Assembly (NCBI GenBank): GCA_946479115.1
Contig: CAMLED010000021.1
Span: 1 to 12,886 of the forward strand
Length of the DNA stretch: 12,886 nt
Source of the DNA: an uncultured Candidatus Saccharibacteria bacterium
GTDB lineage: Bacteria; Patescibacteria; Saccharimonadia; Saccharimonadales; UBA6022
Direction of reading: 5' to 3'
Shown in pieces: positions 5,973-12,886 of the stretch; position 1 is the stretch's first letter, and every line of letters starts with the position of its first letter. Below the pieces are notes generated by a model. That model was given only the letters and a program-made list of their open reading frames with translations. It had not been told where the DNA came from and ran no database searches. Both the position numbers and the translations under genes were made by a program.

Positions 5973-7475
5973 ATGGCAACACTCCAAGACTACCGCGATG
6001 AGCGACTACGAAAACTAGATGAATTAAAGGCGCTTGGCGTTGAGGCTTTTCCTGCTGATAGCCACCGCACGCACGATGCTGGTCACATTGTATCTGACTT
6101 TGCAACACTAGAGGGTCAAGAAGTGACTGTTGCTGGTCGCATCACGAGTATTCGCAAATTCGGTAAGCTAGCATTTATTGTCGTCAAAGACTTTAGCGGT
6201 CAAGTGCAGTTATTCCTGCGAGCTGGTGATGTCGGTGAATTTGATGCAGTGAATGGCCACCTAGGCATGAAAGAACTGCCACTACTTGATACGGGTGATT
6301 TTATCGAAGCGACCGGTGAAGTCATCAAGACACAGACCGGTGAAATCTCGGTTAATACGCGCACTCTACGTCTACTGACTAAATCACTTCGCCCAATGCC
6401 AACGGAACTGACAAATAAGGAAGAGCGCCTTCGTCGCCGTTACGTTGATATGAACGTTAATCAAGACGTACGCGACCGCTTTGTGCGTCGTTCAAAGTTC
6501 TGGCAGGCGACACGTGATTATCTAAATCAAAATGACTTCTTAGAAATCAACATTCCAGTGCTCGAGCACACGACAGGTGGGGCTGATGCTAATCCATTTG
6601 TGACTCATATGGATGCACTTGATCAGGATTTTTACCTTCGCATTAGCCATGAATTGCCACTGAAGCGTTTGATTGGTGCAGGGTTTGAAAAAGTCTACGA
6701 CCTAGGTCCACGCTTTCGCAATGAAAACTATAGTGATGAACACCTTCCTGAGCACGTCGCCATGGAATGGTACTGGGCCTATGCTAACTGGCAAGACGGC
6801 ATGCGTTTTATGGAAGGTATGTATAAACATGTTCTTGAACAGACGTTTGGCACGCTTCAGTTTAAACTCGACAAATTTGATGTTGATATGAGCGGAGAGT
6901 GGGAAGTTTGGGACTATGCCACAGTTATTAAAGAGCGATACGGTATTGATGTGTACGAAAGCTCGCTTGATGACGTGAAACAGGCGCTAGCTGATAATAA
7001 GCTCGAAGTTGAGCAGACCGAAAACCGTGCTCGTGGTATCGATAAATTATGGAAGAATATTCGTAAAGATGTCACTGGCCCAGTCTGGCTGGTGAATACA
7101 CCGAAATTTATTTCTCCTCTAGCAAAATCAAATCCGGATAACGATCAGACAGTTCAGCGCTTCCAACCTGTTATTGCTGGTTCAGAGCTGGGTAATGGTT
7201 TTTCTGAGCTAAACGATCCAATTGATCAATTAGGTCGCTTTGTTGAACAGCAAAAGATGCGTGAAGCGGGTGATGACGAAGCAATGATGCTCGATATCGA
7301 CTTTGTTGAAATGTTGGAATACGGCATGCCACCAGCCTGCGGCTGGGGCTATAGCGAGCGCGTTTTCTGGATATTTGAAGGAGTAACGGCACGTGAAGGT
7401 GTCCCGTTCCCACAGCTCCGTACTGAATACGATAATACGACACGGGAAATCTATCCCGACGTTCACCTAGGCTAG
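5973..7475 (+). CDS. lysS: Class II lysyl-tRNA synthetase
   Basis: Charges tRNA-Lys with lysine. The 500 residues match the bacterial class II length. The N-terminal OB-fold anticodon domain covers about 50-137, followed by the family linker KSLRPMPTE (137-145). The catalytic core has GGADANPFVTH (202-212; many LysRS have ARPF here), YLRISHELPLKRL (221-233), motif 2 with FRNE (248-251), and GSELGNGFSELNDP (423-436). Motif 3 is unusual: GMPPACGWGYSER (461-473) keeps the ATP-binding Arg473 but is one residue shorter than the usual GLGIGIDR pattern. Motif 2 is also atypical after FRNE. Overall identity as LysRS is firm from the domain order and the ELxNGxxELNDP segment. No Shine-Dalgarno precedes the ATG; the start is placed by the family N-terminus and the nearby -10 box. 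A hairpin terminator follows. Confidence 0.95.
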   Translation: MATLQDYRDERLRKLDELKALGVEAFPADSHRTHDAGHIVSDFATLEGQEVTVAGRITSIRKFGKLAFIVVKDFSGQVQLFLRAGDVGEFDAVNGHLGMKELPLLDTGDFIEATGEVIKTQTGEISVNTRTLRLLTKSLRPMPTELTNKEERLRRRYVDMNVNQDVRDRFVRRSKFWQATRDYLNQNDFLEINIPVLEHTTGGADANPFVTHMDALDQDFYLRISHELPLKRLIGAGFEKVYDLGPRFRNENYSDEHLPEHVAMEWYWAYANWQDGMRFMEGMYKHVLEQTFGTLQFKLDKFDVDMSGEWEVWDYATVIKERYGIDVYESSLDDVKQALADNKLEVEQTENRARGIDKLWKNIRKDVTGPVWLVNTPKFISPLAKSNPDNDQTVQRFQPVIAGSELGNGFSELNDPIDQLGRFVEQQKMREAGDDEAMMLDIDFVEMLEYGMPPACGWGYSERVFWIFEGVTAREGVPFPQLRTEYDNTTREIYPDVHLG

Positions 7476-7496
7476 GGCGTATCGAAACAGTTTTAT

Positions 7497-7529
7497 ATAA
7501 ATGAGCGCTATGGGTGCTCATTTATTTTA
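7497..7529 (+). terminator. Terminator of lysS
   Basis: A 10-bp inverted repeat (ATAAATGAGC at 7497-7506 with GCTCATTTAT at 7516-7525) has a 9-base loop and a T-rich 3' side (TTTATTTTAA). The stem is AT-rich outside its core, so it is less stable than the greA terminator. Confidence 0.75.
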
Positions 7530-7540
7530 ACCATATACGG

Positions 7541-7546
7541 TACAAT
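7541..7546 (+). promoter_or_regulatory. Helicase -10 box with leaderless start
   Basis: TACAAT ends six bases before ATG 7553, so transcription would begin at or within a base or two of the start codon. The intervening GGTGAT resembles part of a Shine-Dalgarno but touches the ATG and would not be transcribed. No clear -35 element is visible. Confidence 0.6.
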
Positions 7547-7552
7547 GGTGAT

Positions 7553-9865
7553 ATGACGATATCGACAGAGGGGGTTTTAGACGAGTTGCCTGTACTGGCG
7601 TATCGAGACACGATCGTGTCAGCTGTGGATCAAAATCAAGTAACTATTGTGACGGCCGAAACCGGTGCAGGTAAGAGTACGCAAATTCCGCAGTATCTTG
7701 CGGAGCACGGCTATCAGAAGGTTATTGTGACCCAGCCACGTATTTTAGCGGCTCGTAATCTCGCGCGTCGTGTTCGAGAAGAGTGGGCGCTACGGACAGG
7801 TAAAGATAGCGATAACGTAATTGGGTATCGTACGGCACATGAGCGAGATGATGCTCCCGAGACGGCAATCTTGTATTGTACCGACGGATTGCAGTTAGTC
7901 CGTGAAATCACTGGTAGTGGCACCAACCCGCAGCAGATATTAGTGCTTGATGAAGTGCACGAATGGAACGAGAACATGGAAGTTCTGGTGGCATGGGCTA
8001 AGAAGAGATGTTTAGAAGAACCACGCTTCAAGGTGTTGATTATGAGCGCTACGATTGAAGTCGATGCGCTGGCCGCGTACTTTAACGGCGCTGCGACAGT
8101 CGCGGTTCCTGGCCGTAGTTTTCCGGTTGAGAAGCGACGCGGTAAAGACATTGTTACTGAAATTATGCAGTCGATTGACCAGGCAAAGAATATGCTGGTA
8201 TTTTTACCGGGCAAGGCTGAGATTGAAAATGTTGGACAAATCTTAAAACTCAAAGCGGCCAAGCTGGGCGTTCCAGTTATTCCGCTTCACAGTCAGCTAG
8301 AGGCAACTGCGCAGCAGCAGGCATTTGCATCATATCCTAATGGTAAGGTGATTTTGGCGACCAATATCGCCCAGACAAGTGTCACGATTGATGATGTTGA
8401 TATGGTAATTGATTCTGGCCTAGAGCGTCGCAGTGAAGTGCGTGATGGTGTCGAGGGGTTGTTTATTGCTCAGACGTCACAGGCAGATTGTTTGCAACGA
8501 GCCGGACGTGCGGGCCGCACCAAGCCGGGAACCTATATCTTGGCGCCACTCGATGACATGCCATGTCTGCCATTTGAGGACCGGCCTGAATACGCGATTC
8601 CTGAGATCCTGCGTAAGCACATTGACCGACTGACGCTGCGACTTGCTAATGTTGGTATCGATATTGAATTACTTGATTTTTATCACGACCCAAGTAAACG
8701 TGCCATTAAGGCAGCGAAACAAACTTTGATTTCACTTGGTGCGCTGACACCAAATGGTGAAGTGACAAGCATCGGCCGACAAATGGAGCGTTTCCCGGTT
8801 GAGTCGAGCTACGCCCGAATGCTTGTCGAGGCAACGCAATATAATGCATCTCTGCAGACAAAACTGGCAGCTATTATCGGCATCCAAGAGGTTGGCGGTA
8901 TTGTAAAGGGTGGCACGCGCTATACAGGCTGGCGTAAATACACCAAACAGAAGCGCTCGGATTTGATTGCGCAGTATGACGTCTATTTATCGATTCCAAA
9001 TATCGATCCAGAAGAGTTTGAAGACCTGGGTATTATTGGGAAGAATATCGACAAGGCAAATGACGTAATTGATCGTCTTCATCGTGATCTAGCACTTGAT
9101 GGTAGCGATTTGTTGCCGGTAGATACTGCTGAAATCGATCAGCTGCTGCAGTGTATTGTTGCGGGTCAGATTGACCAGTTATGGATGATAGAAGGCGATG
9201 ATGTTGCGGTTCATCTTATGACCAAACAAAAACGGGAATTATCTAGCAGCAGTGTCGTGATTCATCCTAAGCTATTTGTCGGTACACCATTTGATTTGCA
9301 AATTCAGACTCAAAAAGGCGATTTAGAAACGCTGCATTTAGTGCAGGGGATTACTGAAGTTAATCCGCGTTGGCTCGAGGCACTTGCTCCACATCTGTTC
9401 AGTGTTCGCCAGGGTAAAACCTATTTCGATAGTCGTCGCGGCGCACTGGCAACGAGGCAGCTCGTTCGCTTTAATGGTCGCACTATCGAAGGCGGTGGGG
9501 TGGCAGTGACCAGGAAGAGCGGCCACGACAAACGCTTATTCAGCGAACTCTACGGTACGTGGTTATATGAACAGCTAGAAAACGAACGGCGTAATCTGCA
9601 GCGTGGTCACCACAAGCGCATACCGATGGTCCCGCTTCGTCAGTTGCAGCAGCGAGTGCGGGCAATTGTTGGTAATGCACTATCAGTTGAAGAGCTGAAT
9701 CCAGGACAGCAGAATGAGCTAAATAAACTCGGTAAGATGCAAACCTATCTTGGCGAAGCCTTTATGGCGAGATTGGGTGCACAGCGTGATGCTGACTCTC
9801 GCTCACATCGCCGTCCTTGGCAGCCGCAACATAAGCGTAAGTATGATCGCCGACGAGGCCGATAA
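7553..9865 (+). CDS. DEAH-type ATP-dependent RNA helicase, HrpA/HrpB-like
   Basis: Superfamily 2 helicase expected to unwind or remodel RNA using ATP. From ATG 7553 it has 770 residues, close to HrpB (about 800) and far shorter than HrpA (about 1300). Motifs from the N-terminus are Walker A AETGAGKST (35-43), motif II DEVH (133-136) in place of DEAH, motif III SAT (165-167), and motif VI QRAGRAGR (315-322). The helicase-associated region follows, then a strongly basic Arg/His-rich tail over the last 30 or so residues that may bind RNA. The frame stays open upstream to a GTG at 7514, but that lies in the lysS terminator and before the -10 box, so 7553 is preferred. HrpA versus HrpB cannot be settled by eye, so no symbol is given. 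It has its own promoter; the next operon's promoter begins just past its stop. Confidence 0.92.
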   Translation: MTISTEGVLDELPVLAYRDTIVSAVDQNQVTIVTAETGAGKSTQIPQYLAEHGYQKVIVTQPRILAARNLARRVREEWALRTGKDSDNVIGYRTAHERDDAPETAILYCTDGLQLVREITGSGTNPQQILVLDEVHEWNENMEVLVAWAKKRCLEEPRFKVLIMSATIEVDALAAYFNGAATVAVPGRSFPVEKRRGKDIVTEIMQSIDQAKNMLVFLPGKAEIENVGQILKLKAAKLGVPVIPLHSQLEATAQQQAFASYPNGKVILATNIAQTSVTIDDVDMVIDSGLERRSEVRDGVEGLFIAQTSQADCLQRAGRAGRTKPGTYILAPLDDMPCLPFEDRPEYAIPEILRKHIDRLTLRLANVGIDIELLDFYHDPSKRAIKAAKQTLISLGALTPNGEVTSIGRQMERFPVESSYARMLVEATQYNASLQTKLAAIIGIQEVGGIVKGGTRYTGWRKYTKQKRSDLIAQYDVYLSIPNIDPEEFEDLGIIGKNIDKANDVIDRLHRDLALDGSDLLPVDTAEIDQLLQCIVAGQIDQLWMIEGDDVAVHLMTKQKRELSSSSVVIHPKLFVGTPFDLQIQTQKGDLETLHLVQGITEVNPRWLEALAPHLFSVRQGKTYFDSRRGALATRQLVRFNGRTIEGGGVAVTRKSGHDKRLFSELYGTWLYEQLENERRNLQRGHHKRIPMVPLRQLQQRVRAIVGNALSVEELNPGQQNELNKLGKMQTYLGEAFMARLGAQRDADSRSHRRPWQPQHKRKYDRRRGR

Positions 9866-9867
9866 AC

Positions 9868-9876
9868 TGCTATAGT
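9868..9876 (+). promoter_or_regulatory. Extended -10 promoter of the ABC exporter operon
   Basis: TGC-TATAGT (hexamer 9871-9876) is an extended -10 element of the same TGCTATANT form as at frr. Transcription from about 9883 would give a leader of about 30 bases holding GAGG (9905-9908), five bases before GTG 9914. Confidence 0.55.
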
Positions 9877-9913
9877 GGAGAGAGTAAATAAAATTTGAGG
9901 GAACGAGGCATAA

Positions 9914-10636
9914 GTGATTGAAGTACGCGGCGTAACAAAAACATACGGCAAAAAACAGAATACATTTATTGCACTTGATAACGTATCGTTCACGATTCCT
10001 GATGGAGCGAGTGTGGCAATCCTGGGTAAATCAGGTAGCGGTAAGAGTACATTGATGCATGCTATGAGCGGGCTTGATCGCCCAGCTGTTGGCGAAGTGC
10101 TTATTGATGGTAAAGATATTCTAAAAATGAAGCAAAAGGAAGTTGACGTCTTTCGCTCAACGAAGATGAGCTTCATTTTTCAAAGTTTCTTTGTTCAGGC
10201 GAATGAAAGTTGTTTTGATAATGTGAGTCTTCCGCTTGAGATTGCTGATGTTCCATTTGGAAAGCGCCGTGAAATGATTGAAAAAACACTCGCTGCTGTT
10301 GAGTTGCTCGACAAGAAGAAATCTCGTGCCCGCGATTTATCAGGCGGCCAGAAACAGCGTCTTGCCGTTGCACGCGCGATTGTTAATAATCCACGCGTCC
10401 TCTTTGCCGACGAGCCGACAGGCAACCTTGATAGTGCAACGGGTGAAGTTGTGGAAGATTTGCTATTTGGCTATAACAAGTCAACCGGCTGTACACTCGT
10501 GATCGTTACACACGACCCCGATCTCGCTGATAAATGTGATATTCGTATTCATATCAAAGACGGCAAAATCGAATCGATTACCGAGCCTCAGAGAAAATCA
10601 ACTCCAGTACACACACCAGTAAGGAAGATCCAATAA
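9914..10636 (+). CDS. ABC transporter ATP-binding protein, MacB/LolD type
   Basis: Cytoplasmic ATPase subunit of a type VII (MacB/LolCDE/FtsE-like) ABC system. It has 240 residues with Walker A GKSGSGKST (38-46), Q-loop Gln90 in FIFQ, signature LSGGQKQR (142-149), Walker B VLFADEP (162-168) with Asp166 and Glu167, and the switch His200. The DEPTGNLDSATG segment is typical of the MacB/LolD group. The C-terminal 20 or so residues are a polar extension with several prolines. The start is GTG, supported by GAGG five bases upstream and by the family N-terminus. Its TAA overlaps the permease ATG by one base, fixing the partner. Substrates in this family include lipoproteins, peptides and antibiotics; none can be assigned here. 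Confidence 0.95.
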   Translation: MIEVRGVTKTYGKKQNTFIALDNVSFTIPDGASVAILGKSGSGKSTLMHAMSGLDRPAVGEVLIDGKDILKMKQKEVDVFRSTKMSFIFQSFFVQANESCFDNVSLPLEIADVPFGKRREMIEKTLAAVELLDKKKSRARDLSGGQKQRLAVARAIVNNPRVLFADEPTGNLDSATGEVVEDLLFGYNKSTGCTLVIVTHDPDLADKCDIRIHIKDGKIESITEPQRKSTPVHTPVRKIQ

Positions 10637-11913
10637 TGAAAATGCAAGATACCATTCGACGCGCAGGCCGTAGTTTACGTCAGGCAAAGGCACGAACATT
10701 GCTTACTAGCCTAGCAATTGGGGTTGGCGCATTCACAATTACCTTAGCGTTTGCAGCTGGTGCAGGTGGTCGCGCGTATGCAGAAGATATTGTGAGCAGT
10801 AATACGAATGTTCATGAGATTTATGTGCAGCCAAAACAAGACGCACAAAATGACCCAACGAAGCCAAAAGAATACAGTGAAGATCCAACTATTAGTTTTG
10901 GTGGTGGCTTTTCCACAAAGCTTATTAAACAATCCGACATCGACAAGATCGCTAAAATTGACGGTGTTGCGGCAACGACGCCCCAGTATAATGTCACCAT
11001 TAAATACGTCACTAGGCCTGGACAAAAAAAGTATACAGCCAATGTTGAGTCATTTAACGCAAGTGTGAAACAAGAATATGCTGCAGGTGACGGAGCTAGT
11101 CTTTCGAAAGACCAAGTGATTATTCCAGATACATTCAGGCAGTCGCTTGGCTTTTCAAGTAGTGATGATGCGATTGGAAAAACAATTCAGATAGTTGTCG
11201 ATAAGGGTGGCATGGCCATTCCTGAGTCAAAGATATTTGAACTCAAGGTCGCTGGAGTTGTAAAACCATCGACCTTGGCTGTCAGCGCCAGTAACGGCAT
11301 TTTGTTGCACAAAGATGCTGCTTTGGAATTGTATAACTACACTCAACAGGGAACACCATTATACGGTGCGTACTATGGTGTAGTTGTAACGGCCAAAGAT
11401 AGTGTTGATGTTAAAGCACTCAAAGATAAGATCAATAGTGCAGGCAATTATGATGCCCAGACTGCCGAAGATTTGATGAGCTTTATTTTCCAGTTTATCA
11501 ATGTGTTGCAAGGCATCTTGTTGGGCTTTGGGGCTTTGGCGGTTCTCACCTCAATCTTTGGTATCATTAACACGCAGTATATCAGTGTGCTAGAGCGTAC
11601 GCAGCAGATTGGTCTAATGAAAGCACTCGGCATGCGTCGCCGCGATGTTGGCCGTTTGTTCCGCTACGAAGCAGCCTGGGTTGGATTTTTGGGTGGAGTA
11701 ATCGGTAGTGGCATGGCAATTGTTGCCGGTGTGATTGCTAATCCGTTGATTACTGATGCACTTAACCTTGGTAAAACGCACTTACTTATTTTCGACCCAC
11801 TGACTGTCACGGGTGTCGTTATCGGTCTGATGATCGTGTCGGTTGGTGCAGGTATCTTGCCAGCGCGCAAGGCCGCCAAGCTTGACCCAATCGAAGCACT
11901 ACGTACCGAATAG
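10636..11913 (+). CDS. ABC transporter permease, MacB/FtsX type
   Basis: Membrane partner of the preceding ATPase, with 425 residues. A basic N-terminus (RSLRQAKARTLLTS, 12-25) leads into the first membrane helix (about 21-43). A large extracytoplasmic MacB-PCD-like domain (about 50-280) follows, then three helices near 283-312, 336-369 and 387-410. The FtsX signatures are clear: ERTQQIGLMKALGMRRRDV (320-338) and the closing PARKAAKLDPIEALRTE (409-425). Transporters of this type drive changes in their outer domain rather than passing substrate through the membrane channel. No membrane-fusion (MacA-like) gene lies next to it, which fits a single-membrane cell with a stand-alone exporter. AAGGA (10621-10625) supports ATG 10636; a second ATG at 10642 is possible. 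Confidence 0.94.
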   Translation: MKMQDTIRRAGRSLRQAKARTLLTSLAIGVGAFTITLAFAAGAGGRAYAEDIVSSNTNVHEIYVQPKQDAQNDPTKPKEYSEDPTISFGGGFSTKLIKQSDIDKIAKIDGVAATTPQYNVTIKYVTRPGQKKYTANVESFNASVKQEYAAGDGASLSKDQVIIPDTFRQSLGFSSSDDAIGKTIQIVVDKGGMAIPESKIFELKVAGVVKPSTLAVSASNGILLHKDAALELYNYTQQGTPLYGAYYGVVVTAKDSVDVKALKDKINSAGNYDAQTAEDLMSFIFQFINVLQGILLGFGALAVLTSIFGIINTQYISVLERTQQIGLMKALGMRRRDVGRLFRYEAAWVGFLGGVIGSGMAIVAGVIANPLITDALNLGKTHLLIFDPLTVTGVVIGLMIVSVGAGILPARKAAKLDPIEALRTE

Positions 11914-11922
11914 ATTTTTATG

Positions 11923-11935
11923 AAGGTACTACCTT
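11923..11935 (+). repeat. 13-bp palindrome at the serS promoter
   Basis: AAGGTA-C-TACCTT is a perfect inverted repeat with a one-base centre. Its right half lies where the -35 element of the serS promoter would be (17 bp before TACAAT). It is too tight for a good RNA hairpin, so a protein-binding site is the more natural reading; chance is not excluded. Confidence 0.35.
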
Positions 11936-11952
11936 GGATCTGACTGGGGTGG

Positions 11953-11958
11953 TACAAT
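11953..11958 (+). promoter_or_regulatory. serS -10 box with leaderless start
   Basis: TACAAT, preceded by TGG as an extended -10, ends six bases before the serS ATG at 11965. This is exactly the spacing seen at the helicase gene. An out-of-frame ATG at 11961 would be left outside a transcript starting at 11965. Confidence 0.6.
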
Positions 11959-11964
11959 AAATGC

Positions 11965-12886
11965 ATGTTAGATATCCGCTTCATCCGAGAAAATGCATCA
12001 AAGGTTCAAGAAAACGCCAAGCGCAAAGGCTACAACGTTTCGATTGATGAATTGCTGAGTTGGGACAAGACAAAGCGCCAGCTGCAGCAGCTTGCGGATG
12101 AACTGCGCGAAAAGCGTAATACTATTTCTTCACAAATGAAAGGTGGCAAACCAGCGGATGATTTGATCGCTGAGGGTAAGGCACTTAAGGATCAGCTGAG
12201 TGAAGTGGAGAAAAATCTCAAAGAAGCAGATGAAACATTTGTTCGTCTATTAAAACAAGTGCCAAACATGGCTGCGAGTGACGTGCCGGTTGGCGCTAGC
12301 GAAGACGAAAATGTTGTTGCTAAGGTTGTTGGTGACAAGCCAAGCTTTGACTTTGCGCCACGTAACCATTACGAAATTGCTGAGCAACGCGAATGGATTG
12401 ATAAAGAGCGTGCCGCCAAGGTAGCTGGAAGCCGTTTTGCGTATATTAAAGGCGATCTTGTAAAACTACAGCTTGCGATTGTGCAATTTGTTATCAATAG
12501 TTTAAGTGATGAAATAATCTTGGCACAGATTGCGAAGGATGCGAATTTAGACGTTGCGGTTAAGCCGTTTACGCCAATCTTGCCACCATTAATGATTCGC
12601 ACTGAACTATACGATGCGATGGACCGGCTTGAGCCACGCGACGACCGCTATAAACTTGAAGGTGATGATTTGTGGTTGCAGGGCAGCGCCGAACACGTTC
12701 TGGGCAGTATGCATGCTGACGAGATCTTTGAGGAAAAACAGTTGCCATTACGTTATTTAGGCTACGCTACAAGTTTCCGTCGTGAAGCAGGTACCTACGG
12801 CAAGGATATGGAAGGCATCTTGCGTATGCATCAATTCGATAAGCTTGAAATGGAGAGCTTTACATCTGGTGATGATGGCGCCAAAG
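11965..12886 (+). CDS. serS: Seryl-tRNA synthetase (3' end cut off)
   Basis: Class II synthetase that charges tRNA-Ser and tRNA-Sec-type acceptors. The first 307 residues of roughly 420 are present and the frame is open at the right edge. The N-terminal tRNA-binding coiled coil spans about 30-100 (KRQLQQLADELREKRNTIS is its first arm). The core begins near 130, with a motif 1 region around 196-212, the serine-binding segment GSAEH (240-244; usually TAE or TSE), motif 2 with FRREAG (271-276), and HQFDKLEM (289-296). The loop that normally reads GTG-x-LP before motif 2 is replaced by a DAMDRLEPRDD stretch (218-228). The start follows the family N-terminus MLDIRFIREN. No Shine-Dalgarno is present; the -10 box is six bases upstream. 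Motif 3 lies outside the window. Confidence 0.95.
   Translation, partial: MLDIRFIRENASKVQENAKRKGYNVSIDELLSWDKTKRQLQQLADELREKRNTISSQMKGGKPADDLIAEGKALKDQLSEVEKNLKEADETFVRLLKQVPNMAASDVPVGASEDENVVAKVVGDKPSFDFAPRNHYEIAEQREWIDKERAAKVAGSRFAYIKGDLVKLQLAIVQFVINSLSDEIILAQIAKDANLDVAVKPFTPILPPLMIRTELYDAMDRLEPRDDRYKLEGDDLWLQGSAEHVLGSMHADEIFEEKQLPLRYLGYATSFRREAGTYGKDMEGILRMHQFDKLEMESFTSGDDGAK

Noticed and set aside
7514..7552. Upstream GTG start adding 13 residues to the helicase
   Set aside because: It lies in the loop and 3' arm of the lysS terminator and upstream of the -10 box, and the added residues do not match the family start.
11944..11960. GGGTGGTAC sequence before serS resembling the core of a T-box riboswitch
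   Set aside because: The CCGCGG continuation, antiterminator and stem I structures are absent, and the spacer after the permease gene is only about 50 bases. The GGTAC part belongs to the -10 box region.
1..12886. CRISPR arrays, insertion sequences, tRNA or rRNA genes
   Set aside because: No spaced direct repeats, transposase motifs, cloverleaf sequences or rRNA segments were seen.

Overview
The window reads as a gene-dense stretch of chromosome from a reduced-genome bacterium. The best fit is Candidatus Saccharibacteria (TM7) or a related Patescibacteria lineage. This is inferred from compact core genes, lineage-divergent LysS and SerS sequences, a ProS without its editing insertion, and start codons set directly behind -10 boxes. 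No database search was possible. The standard genetic code fits: proS ends in TGA, the other complete genes end in TAA or TAG, and no gene has an in-frame TGA, so the UGA-as-glycine code of Gracilibacteria/SR1 is not supported. All genes lie on the + strand, and there is no gene-free stretch longer than about 140 bases.

Region 1 (1-773) holds the 3' part of an unrecognised, probably exported six-cysteine protein, closed by a perfect 15-bp hairpin terminator. Region 2 (about 794-3997) is an operon frr-uppS-rseP-CPBP protease with 1-base, 0-base and 23-base junctions. It covers ribosome recycling, the polyprenyl carrier for cell-wall precursors, and two different intramembrane proteases. It looks like the common bacterial cluster frr-uppS-cdsA-dxr-rseP-proS with cdsA and dxr missing. 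Region 3 (3982-5345) is proS, preceded by a possible 17-codon proline-containing leader ORF with its own -10 box. Region 4 (5366-5944) is greA with its own promoter and a strong terminator. Regions 5 and 6 (5958-9865) are lysS and a DEAH-type RNA helicase, each a single-gene unit whose ATG lies 6-9 bases behind a -10 box, so both mRNAs are probably leaderless or nearly so. Region 7 (9868-11913) is a two-gene MacB/LolCDE-like ABC exporter operon (ATPase plus FtsX-type permease). Region 8 (11953-end) is serS, cut by the window edge, again with a leaderless-type start.

Most of the window is housekeeping: translation (frr, proS, lysS, serS), transcript rescue (greA), RNA remodelling (helicase), and envelope maintenance (uppS, rseP, CPBP protease, ABC exporter). 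No mobile element, CRISPR array, tRNA or rRNA gene was seen. The main points for a second look are the repeated leaderless promoter layout, the proS leader region, the unusual motifs in the synthetases, the loss of cdsA and dxr from an otherwise recognisable cluster, and the unknown Cys-rich protein at the left edge.
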